Assembly (NCBI GenBank): GCA_934272745.1
Contig: CAKQSI010000006.1
Span: forward strand, 10,695-74,694
Length of the DNA stretch: 64,000 nt
Origin: an uncultured Clostridia bacterium
GTDB lineage: Bacteria; Bacillota; Clostridia; Christensenellales; Borkfalkiaceae
Direction: 5' to 3'
The notes below the pieces were generated by a model, which saw only the letters and a program-made list of their open reading frames with translations, did no database searches and was not told where the DNA came from. A program made the translations under genes and the position numbers. The stretch's first letter is position 1. Every line of letters starts with the position of its first letter. Positions 7,574-14,481 of this stretch are shown piece after piece.

Positions 7574-8467
7574 ATGATCAAACAAGGACTGAAAAATTTC
7601 ATTTCCTGTCTGAAGTACGCTTTTTCGGCGCTTGGCGTACTTCTTTTTTGCATGCTGATCGGCGCTTCCTGTTTCTTTTCCGACGCGTCGGAAGCGGCGG
7701 CGCTGTTTAAAGAAGAGGCAGGAGCGGCGATTTCCGACGTCAGAATTTATCCGGACGAGTTCGTTTCCTTTCTTGCGGACAAGGCGCTTGGCTTAAACTG
7801 GTCCGACCCCGTTTCCGCCCTCCGGCAGATTTGCGACCGAAAACAAATTTTTGCTGCGGTGGAAGACGGGTTGAAAGTCTCCGTTCCCGATTACGAAGCG
7901 CACGCAGAAGCGCTCGCTTCTGCCGTCGGCAAGGCGGGTGAGGACGTCGTCGGCGCCGCGATCAGGTTTATTTTGTGGTCGGCAACGGGCGCGATTGCGG
8001 GTTTTTTTCTTACGCACGCGCTGGTACGGCGAAGCGTCGCCCCGCGAAAAGATCTGAAAGCTTCGCTGCTCGCCGCGCTGTACGGATCGGTGTTCCCGCT
8101 CGTCGTTATGGGCGGAACGCTGTGGCTGACCGGGATTTTTAGGCTGAATTCCACATGGCAGGCCGTGGCGTTTTTGGTGGTTACCGAACTTTCGCTGCTG
8201 TTTTCCGCCTGCCTCGTTCAGGGCGCAGGAAAAGTCAGGCTGAAAGACGCGGTCAGCGCCAAAAACCTGTGCGGACTGCTTGCCGCTGCGGTCATCGTGT
8301 TTGCCGTTATTCTTCTTATTACCGTCGTAATTTCACTGCTTTGCGGCGCTTTCGTGGGGACGGTCGCCTTTTACGCGCTGTTTACGGTGGGATTTTTCAC
8401 TTCGCAAATGCACGCGGAGTCTTTTGTAAAAACCATGGCGGAAAAGAACCCTTCCGCACGAAAATAA
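7574..8467 (+). CDS. Integral membrane protein of unknown function
   Basis: 297 aa. One N-terminal membrane segment (residues ~14-35), then an extracytoplasmic-looking domain of ~90 residues (EAAALFKEEAG ... YEAHAEALASAVGKAGEDVV), then about five further segments between residues 130 and 285. No catalytic motif or family is recognised. There is no clear ribosome site before the ATG, so the start is uncertain. Composition matches the surrounding genome. Confidence 0.6.
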   Translation: MIKQGLKNFISCLKYAFSALGVLLFCMLIGASCFFSDASEAAALFKEEAGAAISDVRIYPDEFVSFLADKALGLNWSDPVSALRQICDRKQIFAAVEDGLKVSVPDYEAHAEALASAVGKAGEDVVGAAIRFILWSATGAIAGFFLTHALVRRSVAPRKDLKASLLAALYGSVFPLVVMGGTLWLTGIFRLNSTWQAVAFLVVTELSLLFSACLVQGAGKVRLKDAVSAKNLCGLLAAAVIVFAVILLITVVISLLCGAFVGTVAFYALFTVGFFTSQMHAESFVKTMAEKNPSARK

Positions 8468-8485
8468 CGCGTTTTTCGCTTGCGG

Positions 8486-8692
8486 GGTTGGCGAAAAGCG
8501 TTTTTATGACGGTGGCAGCGCCGAAGCGCAGCAGTGTTACCCGCGTTAGCGCCAAGTTGTTTGTTTGTTAAATTTGATGAACGACGTTTTCTACGCGGGC
8601 GATGGTTGTAATCTCTCAGCGCGGCTGCGCTAACCGCTTCGGCGCCGGGTTGATTGCTTGCAGAGTTTGATAAAAAGCGTTTTCGTGCGGAC
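8486..8692. repeat. Possible ~200-bp element with imperfect inverted ends
   Basis: The outer segment GGCGAAAAGCGTTTTTAT (from ~8490) resembles the reverse complement of ATAAAAAGCGTTTTCG (ending ~8685). Internal to it, GCGCCGAAGCG (near 8520) is complemented by CGCTTCGGCGC (near 8637). No ORF is supported inside. It may be a miniature mobile element or a large structured RNA/DNA element. Confidence 0.35.
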
Positions 8693-8830
8693 TGCTTGCC
8701 GGCAAAGAGCTAAGGAGCCGCAGAAAGAAAAGAGAGGAAACTGCCCGCAAAAACAGAGAAAGCGTTGCGAGAAAAAGTCTTGCACTGCAGGGCGTTCTCC
8801 GGCGAAACGAGCCGGGAAACGTATAAAAAC

Positions 8831-8871
8831 GCGCCCCGGGTTTTTCTGCCGGCAATATTCCCGGGGTGCGC
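8831..8871. repeat. GC-rich hairpin in the gap before tRNA-Ser
   Basis: GCGCCCCGGG (8831-8840) pairs, with a small bulge, with CCCGGGGTGCGC (8860-8871). The rest of 8468-9126 contains no gene I can support. Confidence 0.5.
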
Positions 8872-9126
8872 TTTCCGGACGAGGCGGTTCCTCGATCTTG
8901 TCGCGGGTGACCCCGCCGGCGATTTTTTATCTTTTTTCGGATTTTTCCGTCCAAAAGATTGACGGGGAAAAGAAAATTTGCTATACTCTTGTTCGGCTTT
9001 ACGAAAAAGGCTTTTATCGCGGCAGTCGGTTTCCGCAGGCGCGGCACTCGTTTTTTTGCGGGCACGGTAATTCCCCGCAGGGAACGACTTTGAAACGCAG
9101 ACTTTTTCGCCGCCGCAATTTCATAC

Positions 9127-9215
9127 GGACAGGTATCGAAGTGGTCATAACGGCCCTGACTCGAAATCAGGTAGTCCGCAAGGGCTCGTGGGTTCGAATC
9201 CCACCCTGTCCGCCA
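9127..9215 (+). tRNA. tRNA-Ser (CGA)
   Basis: Class II tRNA with a long variable arm: acceptor GGACAGG/CCTGTCC, anticodon stem CCTGA/TCAGG with loop CTCGAAA (anticodon CGA at 9162-9164), variable arm GTAGTCCGCAAGGGCTCG, T-arm GGTTCGAATCC, encoded CCA. It sits at the left edge of an AT-rich accessory patch. Confidence 0.95.
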
Positions 9216-9273
9216 ATAGGAATCGCGTTCTAACCCGCGGTTCCTTTTTGTTTGCGTAAAAGGAGTTGCGGGT

Positions 9274-9363
9274 TTGATCGTGAAAACTCAAAAGGTCGAA
9301 CCCAAAACAACCTATCTCATGCAACCGCGCGGATATCGCGGTTATTATAAAAAGAAAGAATAA
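9274..9363 (+). CDS. Candidate 29-aa basic peptide after tRNA-Ser
   Basis: A TTG (9274) or GTG (9280) start follows AAAAGGAG at 9258-9265. It encodes a peptide ending QPRGYRGYYKKKE with a TAA stop at 9361, and a terminator starts 10 nt later. Very short and unrecognised, but the ribosome site, stop and terminator are in sensible order. Confidence 0.3.
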   Translation: MIVKTQKVEPKTTYLMQPRGYRGYYKKKE

Positions 9364-9373
9364 TGCACGATTT

Positions 9374-9406
9374 AAGGCGATAGAACGTTGATTCTACCGC
9401 CTTTTT
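9374..9406 (+). terminator. Terminator after tRNA-Ser / short ORF
   Basis: AAGGCGATAGAA (9374-9385) pairs with TTCTACCGCCTT (9392-9403) with one mismatch, followed by a T-run. Confidence 0.8.
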
Positions 9407-9645
9407 CTATGTCATTGATAAGTTTAACCGTCCGCTTTCTTCGTCGAACGACGAAATTTTTCGTCTTTCGTCGCCAGTGGTTGTAGCACAGTGAAAATCG
9501 AAAGTCAGCGGCAAAAAATTTTTTGCTATTTAACAAACAAAATGAGAACAAAAGATACGTTACAAAGTGTTTTGAGTAAATTTAAAGAAAGTTGTTATAT
9601 TTGACTGTCGAAAAAAAAGCAGTAATTTTTACATTTGTCTAAAAC

Positions 9646-9709
9646 GACAACAAAAGTTGTCCCAAATGACAACAAAATGCTTGAAGTCATTGCAGTTTTA
9701 TGCTACAAT
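9646..9709 (+). promoter_or_regulatory. Operator-like repeat and promoter of the XRE/ankyrin-like gene
   Basis: GACAAC-AAAA-GTTGTC (9646-9661) is a perfect inverted repeat, and a third half-site TGACAAC follows at 9667. The promoter is TTGAAG (9681-9686), 17-nt spacer, TACAAT (9704-9709). Also, ATATTTGACTGT occurs twice (9597 and 9724). The sites suggest binding by a HTH protein, plausibly autoregulation. Confidence 0.55.
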
Positions 9710-9747
9710 ACAATTAAGAAAAAATATTTGACTGTGGAGATATTATT

Positions 9748-10839
9748 ATGACAAATTTAAAAAATAACATAGACCACTATATGCAATTAAAAGGTATTAA
9801 AATGTATAGTCATCTTCTTATCGATATAGCGCATCAATTAGGAATTAACGGTAAAGAAGCATATGCATTTGCAAAAAAAGAAAAAGCAAATTTCTCAAAA
9901 ATGCTAAAAGGAGAAAGACCATTAAAATACGAGTTTATCGTTCCGTTAGAAAAAATTTTCGGCGTTTCGTTATCAAGAATAATGGATGAAGATGCATATA
10001 AACTTCCTGTTGAGAAGGATAATGTGCCGTTTAACAAGGGATTCAGATATTATGCCTATTTAGATAATCCTGATTTTTATCAGAACGAATTTGATAAATT
10101 GTTAGCAAAAAACGGCAAGTCTATATTAAATAATATGGATGAGTTTGGGAAAACCTTTTTAGATTATGTTGTTGAATATCACGCAGTCAACGGTGTCAGA
10201 TACCTTTACAACACATATGGAATTACGTTAAAATGGTATTATAATAGTTTTGATTTTAACAAAGAAAAAGGAATGATTTGGTGTTCTTTTGAAAACGCAA
10301 TTGAATTTGCACGACTTGTAGCAAGTATGAATGATGCCGGTTTATTTAATGCTATATATGATTCTTATAATATGTTTTATACCAATGGTCATTATGGCGG
10401 CTCGGACTCAATTTTTTATTCTCCGGAATATTTAGAAATATTGTTGGATAATAAAGTAATATTTGAGTCTTTACTTGTGATTAGAAATTACGATTTACAA
10501 TTAGGGAGCATTTCAAAAAGAAAACTTAAAACAGATGTTTTACACTATTGCTCTATAAATCCGATATTAAATAATTGCTTAAATTATGCATTAAAACATT
10601 TAGATAAATATAAATCGCAAGCAATAGCACTTTTGAAATTCGGGATAATTCACAATAAAGAAATTGTAAGTAAAATTGATATAAATGACTGTTATATATC
10701 CAATGATTTGGGTGGCTTAAAAAACTGTAAAGATGAAAACTATTATAAATGTGTAATTCTTGTTAATGAAAATAACATAAAGGATGGCGATATAGAAAAA
10801 CTAATAAAAGAATTACCCAAATTTAACAGAGTTAATTAA
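9748..10839 (+). CDS. AT-rich XRE-type HTH protein with possible ankyrin-like repeat
   Basis: 363 aa. Residues ~1-90 fit a Cro/C1-type helix-turn-helix (ANFSKMLKGERPLKYEFIVPLEKIFGVSLSRIMDED). The remainder is unrecognised, but DEFGKTFLDYVVEYHAVNGVRYLYNTYG resembles an ankyrin repeat. The gene is strongly AT-rich against GC-rich neighbours, adjoins tRNA-Ser and has its own operator-like promoter, all signs of horizontal acquisition. A TGGAG site precedes the ATG. It may be a cargo or regulator gene of a small genomic island. No toxin, nuclease or phage domain is visible. Confidence 0.75.
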   Translation: MTNLKNNIDHYMQLKGIKMYSHLLIDIAHQLGINGKEAYAFAKKEKANFSKMLKGERPLKYEFIVPLEKIFGVSLSRIMDEDAYKLPVEKDNVPFNKGFRYYAYLDNPDFYQNEFDKLLAKNGKSILNNMDEFGKTFLDYVVEYHAVNGVRYLYNTYGITLKWYYNSFDFNKEKGMIWCSFENAIEFARLVASMNDAGLFNAIYDSYNMFYTNGHYGGSDSIFYSPEYLEILLDNKVIFESLLVIRNYDLQLGSISKRKLKTDVLHYCSINPILNNCLNYALKHLDKYKSQAIALLKFGIIHNKEIVSKIDINDCYISNDLGGLKNCKDENYYKCVILVNENNIKDGDIEKLIKELPKFNRVN

Positions 10840-10860
10840 TAAGATAAGCTGAGGTAAATT

Positions 10861-11028
10861 ATGTTTAGGTCAATTTTTAATAAAAATACGTTTAATGACC
10901 AAGAAGAGAAAGAGAAATTAAACAATCTCTCAGAAAAGGAGCTATTAATAGAATTAATAATCGAATTAAAAAAAGTAAGTATAAAATGTGATGATATCGC
11001 AAGAAAAATTGTTATTTGGAGCGATTAG
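10861..11028 (+). CDS. AT-rich 55-aa hypothetical protein
   Basis: Starts 21 nt after the XRE gene with a GAGGT site; probably co-transcribed. Charged, helical, Lys/Glu/Ile-rich (DQEEKEKLNNLSEKELLIEL ... IARKIVIWSD), likely a short coiled coil. Same foreign-looking composition as its neighbour. No function recognised. Confidence 0.55.
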   Translation: MFRSIFNKNTFNDQEEKEKLNNLSEKELLIELIIELKKVSIKCDDIARKIVIWSD

Positions 11029-11332
11029 TTTGTGAACACTAATTGATTAAACCATTAAAGAATAAAATTCGATTTACGTTACTAACGCTCCGCCAGAACG
11101 GACGCAACCGTCGGACACCAATCAAAGTCTGTCTTTTTATTTTTACGTATTTTCGTCATAGATAACAAGACTACGGTTGAACCGTTAAAAATTTAAATCG
11201 CGACTCTTTTCCCTTTGTTGGCAGTTACGGCGCCGCTTGTGCCGCAACTGTTTTTATCTGCGTGTGTTAAAGAAAATCCTCGCCCGCAAAAAGCGTAAAC
11301 GACGGCTAAAAAATCCTTTCGCGTTTTCCAAT
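11029..11332. other. Right edge of AT-rich patch; terminator only
   Basis: Composition returns to host-like GC across this stretch. The only structure seen is a terminator: CAGTTACGGC (11222-11231) pairs with GCCGCAACTG (11241-11250), then TTTTT. I see no copy of the tRNA-Ser 3' end that would mark an integration site. Confidence 0.5.
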
Positions 11333-11360
11333 TGTAAAGTTTATGTAAAGTGGTTGTAAA
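11333..11360 (-). promoter_or_regulatory. Three Pho-box-like TTTACA repeats at 11-bp spacing
   Basis: TGTAAA on the plus strand (TTTACA on the minus) at 11333, 11344 and 11355. The 11-bp period matches the TT(A/T/C)ACA-N5 direct repeats bound by PhoP in Bacillus. It lies just upstream of the promoter of a phosphate symporter gene. Confidence 0.6.
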
Positions 11361-11396
11361 TTCTCGGCAAACAGGCGGTTTGAGGTGCGTATGCGG

Positions 11397-11425
11397 TTGT
11401 CATAATCGGTAAATTTTGTTATATT
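11397..11425 (+). promoter_or_regulatory. Sigma-A-type promoter of the Na/Pi symporter
   Basis: TTGTCA (11397-11402), 17-nt spacer, TATATT (11420-11425). It implies a ~370-nt leader. Confidence 0.6.
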
Positions 11426-11637
11426 GAAACCGATTGAAATTTTGCATAGGGATTCCATTCGCCATCCCTAACTATTTTTGCGGGAATAAATCGGTTTTTG
11501 CTGCGACCCACTCCCATCATCGTACGGACGGTACGATTTCGGTCGTTTGCCTTGCAAAAACCGGTACCGCAAGCGGCGATTTCTTCACCGCAAAAACGCT
11601 GATCGCGCCGAAAAGAGCGTATTTTTTGATGATTTAC

Positions 11638-11687
11638 CACGGGCGTGAGGGTTGCCGTACCGGTCGTACGGCGCCCGAGCGCCCGTG
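11638..11687 (+). other. Nested hairpin in the symporter leader
   Basis: Outer arms CACGGGCG/CGCCCGTG (11638-11645, 11680-11687) enclose an inner GCCGTAC/GTACGGC stem. It lies in the long untranslated leader. Possibly regulatory, but no known riboswitch is recognised. Confidence 0.4.
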
Positions 11688-11799
11688 AGAAAGGGCGAAA
11701 AAGACGCCTTTTCGGTAGGAAGGGTGACGGATGGAATCCCTACGATTTACAAACCGACCGGCAAAACGGAGTTTCGTCAATTTACAGGAGAAAAAGCAT

Positions 11800-13500
11800 A
11801 TGACGTCACAGGAAATTTTGCAGTTGATTCAAAGCCTGATCTGGCTGCTTGCGGGCGTCGGCGTGTTCATCGTCGGCATGAATTTTATGGGCGACGCCTT
11901 AGAAAAATGCGCGGGAAACGGAATGAAAAGCCTGCTTGAAAAGATAAGCAACAACCGTTTTTCGGGCGTAGGAATCGGCGCGGGCGTGACTGCCATCATT
12001 CAAAGTTCGTCCGCGACTTCGGTCATGGTGATCGGACTCGTCAACGCCGGCGTGATGACGCTGATGCAGGCGACGCCCATCATCATGGGCGCGAATATCG
12101 GCACGACGATCACGGGCGTTCTCGTCGCGCTGAAAAACGACTACTTCAATATGCTCATGTACCTGCTCGCGTTTGCAGGCGTCTTGATGAGTTTCACGAA
12201 GAAAGAAAAAGTCAAAATCGCGGGCAGTCTTTGCTGCGGATTAGGTTTGATTTTCGTCGGGCTGAACGTCATGAGCAGCGAGCAGGCGTTCGGAAGCCCG
12301 CTCGTGAAAGAACTGTTCAAAAACATATTCAGCGTCGTCGATTTTCCGCTGTTGCTCATTATCGTCGGCATGATCTTTACCGCGCTGATACAAAGTTCGT
12401 CCGCCGCGACAGGCGTCGTGATCACAATGGTCGGAAACAACGTTCTGCCTTTGGATCTCGCCCTGTTCATCGTTCTCGGCGCGAATATCGGCACCTGCGT
12501 GACCGCGCTGCTCGCTTCGATCGGCGCAAACGCAAACTCCAAGCGGGTGGCGCTCATTCACTTCACGTTCAACGTCATCGGAACGGTACTTTTCACGATT
12601 ATTATCTGGATATTCCGACAGCCCGTCGTAAATCTGCTTACCGCAATATTCCCCGGAAACGGAACGATGGCGCTTCAGATGCGCATTTCCATATTCCACG
12701 TCATATTCAACGTAACGACGACCTGCCTGCTTCTTCCGTTCGTAAAACAACTGGTCGGTTTTTCCCGGCTCGTCATTAAAGATAAGGCGGACGAAAAAGA
12801 CGCACCGGCGCTGAAATTCGTCGATAATCGCCTTCTTTCGATGCCGCCCGTCGCGTTGATGCAGGTCAAAAAAGAAATCGAATATATGATGGATCTGGTT
12901 GAAAAGAACGTCGGACTTTCTTTTTACGCCGAGGAAACCAGAAGCACGGACGACGGCGAACTCATTCATAAAAACGAAGACACCATCGACTTTACGAACA
13001 CCGCGCTGACCGATTTTCTGATCAAGTTATCGGTGGACGTGGAGCAGAGCGACGAAACCGTGATCGGCTCCTATTTCCACGTCCTGAACGATCTGGAAAG
13101 AATCGGCGATCACGCTGAAAACTTCTTCGGCATCGTGGAAGATATGTGCAGAAAGAAACTTTCTTTCTCCGCTCCGGCGCAGGAAAAAATACGCAAAATG
13201 TACGATAAAGTAGCCGAAATGTTCTCCATTTCGCGGAACGCTTTTGAAACCGAGGACAGAACCCTTTTAACGCGGCTTTCAGAACTTGAAAACGAAGTGG
13301 ACGGACTGAAACGCAAACTCACTTCGGAGCATTTTGCGCGGCTGGCGGACGGGCAGTGCAACGTGGAATGCAGTCCCTATTATTCGTCGTTGATTTCGGG
13401 GCTGGAACGCGTGGCGGATCACCTCGTCAACGTGGGATACAGTATCACGAACCCCACCGGCTCGCAAAAAGACGCGGTTCCCGCAAGCGCTTCCAATTAA
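11800..13500 (+). CDS. Na+/phosphate symporter (NptA/PNaS family) with C-terminal PhoU domain
   Basis: 566-aa inner-membrane sodium-dependent phosphate transporter. Two inverted Na/Pi repeats each carry the signature QSSSA (AIIQSSSATSVM; ALIQSSSAATGVV) and GANIGT. The C-terminal ~200 residues form a PhoU-like helical domain (HVLNDLERIGDHAENF; SGLERVADHLVNVGYSI). The start at 11800 follows AGGAG and precedes the first membrane helix sensibly. An in-frame ATG at 11731 with an AGGAAGG site is a possible alternative adding 23 residues. Upstream Pho-box-like repeats suggest induction on phosphate starvation. Confidence 0.92.
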   Translation: MTSQEILQLIQSLIWLLAGVGVFIVGMNFMGDALEKCAGNGMKSLLEKISNNRFSGVGIGAGVTAIIQSSSATSVMVIGLVNAGVMTLMQATPIIMGANIGTTITGVLVALKNDYFNMLMYLLAFAGVLMSFTKKEKVKIAGSLCCGLGLIFVGLNVMSSEQAFGSPLVKELFKNIFSVVDFPLLLIIVGMIFTALIQSSSAATGVVITMVGNNVLPLDLALFIVLGANIGTCVTALLASIGANANSKRVALIHFTFNVIGTVLFTIIIWIFRQPVVNLLTAIFPGNGTMALQMRISIFHVIFNVTTTCLLLPFVKQLVGFSRLVIKDKADEKDAPALKFVDNRLLSMPPVALMQVKKEIEYMMDLVEKNVGLSFYAEETRSTDDGELIHKNEDTIDFTNTALTDFLIKLSVDVEQSDETVIGSYFHVLNDLERIGDHAENFFGIVEDMCRKKLSFSAPAQEKIRKMYDKVAEMFSISRNAFETEDRTLLTRLSELENEVDGLKRKLTSEHFARLADGQCNVECSPYYSSLISGLERVADHLVNVGYSITNPTGSQKDAVPASASN

Positions 13501-13677
13501 AACGTAATCGCACACCGGACGGAAAGAATCCGAAACGGATTAAAAAAGAAAACCGGGCGGGAAATGCATGCCGGACGAAATAAAGACAGCATAAGTGGAC
13601 GTAAAAAACAAAACGGACGGAAAAAAACGCGGAAGCAAAACAGACAAAAAAAGTAAAATGGACGGAAATATATAAAA
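13501..13677. repeat. Degenerate tandem repeats after the symporter gene
   Basis: The motif AAACGGACGGAAA and variants (GGACGTAAAAAAC, ACAGACAAAAAAAG, ATGGACGGAAAT) recurs every ~25-40 nt. No gene supported. Confidence 0.5.
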
Positions 13678-13718
13678 CGGGCGAGGGCGGAACCCGTAAC
13701 GGGTTCCGCCCTCGCCCG
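13678..13718 (+). terminator. 19-bp perfect hairpin downstream of the symporter
   Basis: Arms 13678-13696 and 13700-13718 are exact complements around a 3-nt loop. GC-rich, with a short T-containing tail. Confidence 0.65.
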
Positions 13719-13930
13719 TATTTATCCGAAAACGCACAAATAATTTTGATTTTTCACTATAAAATCCGGAAACAAACGTATCGCCTGCCTGGGATGTTTT
13801 CATCGTTGTCCGTCCCGCACCATTAGTTATAAAAAACAAAAAGAGGTATTTGAATCCGAATATAAACGAGGCGGAAATCGGCAAAGATATAGAATAAAAA
13901 ACACTATTTTTACCTGCCGTTTTCCGCAAG

Positions 13931-13963
13931 GCGCCCTTGAAAACATTACGTTTTCAAGGGCGC
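13931..13963. repeat. 14-bp perfect hairpin
   Basis: GCGCCCTTGAAAAC (13931-13944), 5-nt loop, exact complement to 13963. The surrounding stretch 13719-13987 has no supported gene. Confidence 0.6.
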
Positions 13964-13987
13964 GACTCCTGTCCTGAAGTTTCGTTT

Positions 13988-14030
13988 AAAAAAGGCGGAC
14001 CCGTTTCCATAAGGAAACGGGTCCGCCTTT
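13988..14030 (-). terminator. Terminator of the tRNA operon
   Basis: An 18-bp perfect stem (13991-14008 with 14013-14030). On the minus strand it is followed by TTTTTT, just after tRNA-Glu. Confidence 0.9.
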
Positions 14031-14039
14031 CAACTAAAC

Positions 14040-14114
14040 TGGTGACCCCTACGGGATTCGAACCCATGATACCACCGTGAAAGGGTGGTGTCTTAACCGC
14101 TTGACCAAGGGGCC
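14040..14114 (-). tRNA. tRNA-Glu (TTC)
   Basis: Minus strand GGCCCCT...AGGGGTC acceptor, anticodon loop CTTTCAC (TTC), T-arm GGTTCGAATCC and encoded CCA. Last gene of the three-tRNA operon. Confidence 0.95.
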
Positions 14115-14146
14115 TCTATATAAACGCGTTTCCGCGTTGTTGACAA

Positions 14147-14223
14147 TGGTAGCGGCGGTCAGATTCGAACCAACGACCTGCCGGGTATGAACCGGCCGCT
14201 ATAACCAACTAAGCTACGCCGCC
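14147..14223 (-). tRNA. tRNA-Met (CAT), elongator type
   Basis: Minus strand GGCGGCG...CGCCGCT acceptor (1-72 is G-U), anticodon stem CCGG(T)/(A)CCGG with CAT, T-arm GGTTCGAATC, encoded CCA. The sequence matches elongator tRNA-Met better than tRNA-Ile2, though lysidine modification cannot be excluded by sequence alone. Confidence 0.88.
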
Positions 14224-14249
14224 ATCAACTTTCTTCTTCCGAAGAAAAA

Positions 14250-14327
<78 letters not shown>

Positions 14328-14376
14328 ATACGTTGCGCCAAGGCGCACAAGCACCCTCACAACAGAGTGCTTATCT

Positions 14377-14405
14377 ATTTTATTAAATCTTACGCCGTTT
14401 GTCAA
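14377..14405 (-). promoter_or_regulatory. Promoter of the fMet-Met-Glu tRNA operon
   Basis: Minus strand TTGACA (14405-14400), 17-nt spacer, TAAAAT (14382-14377). It is back to back with the tilS promoter. Confidence 0.85.
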
Positions 14406-14443
14406 CTGTTTTTACGGCGCATTTCAAAAATATTTCAAAAAAC

Positions 14444-14472
14444 TTGCTTTTTGGCTTTTCTCTTGCTATAAT
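14444..14472 (+). promoter_or_regulatory. tilS promoter, predicting an (almost) leaderless mRNA
   Basis: TTGCTT (14444-14449), 17-nt spacer, TATAAT (14467-14472). The usual start point would be 14479-14480, 2-3 nt before the ATG at 14482. No ribosome site is possible. Confidence 0.7.
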
Positions 14473-14481
14473 GAAGAAGAT

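Noticed and set aside
8616..9233. Overlapping open frames before and across tRNA-Ser
   Set aside because: One reads through the tRNA gene; compositions look like random GC-rich reading.
9127..11130. Integrative element with attL/attR using tRNA-Ser
   Set aside because: No integrase and no copy of the tRNA 3' end was found at the right edge of the AT-rich patch.
13540..13929. Minus-strand 129-aa frame between the symporter and the tRNA operon
   Set aside because: It spans the 13678-13718 hairpin and degenerate repeats; hydrophobic but without start signals.
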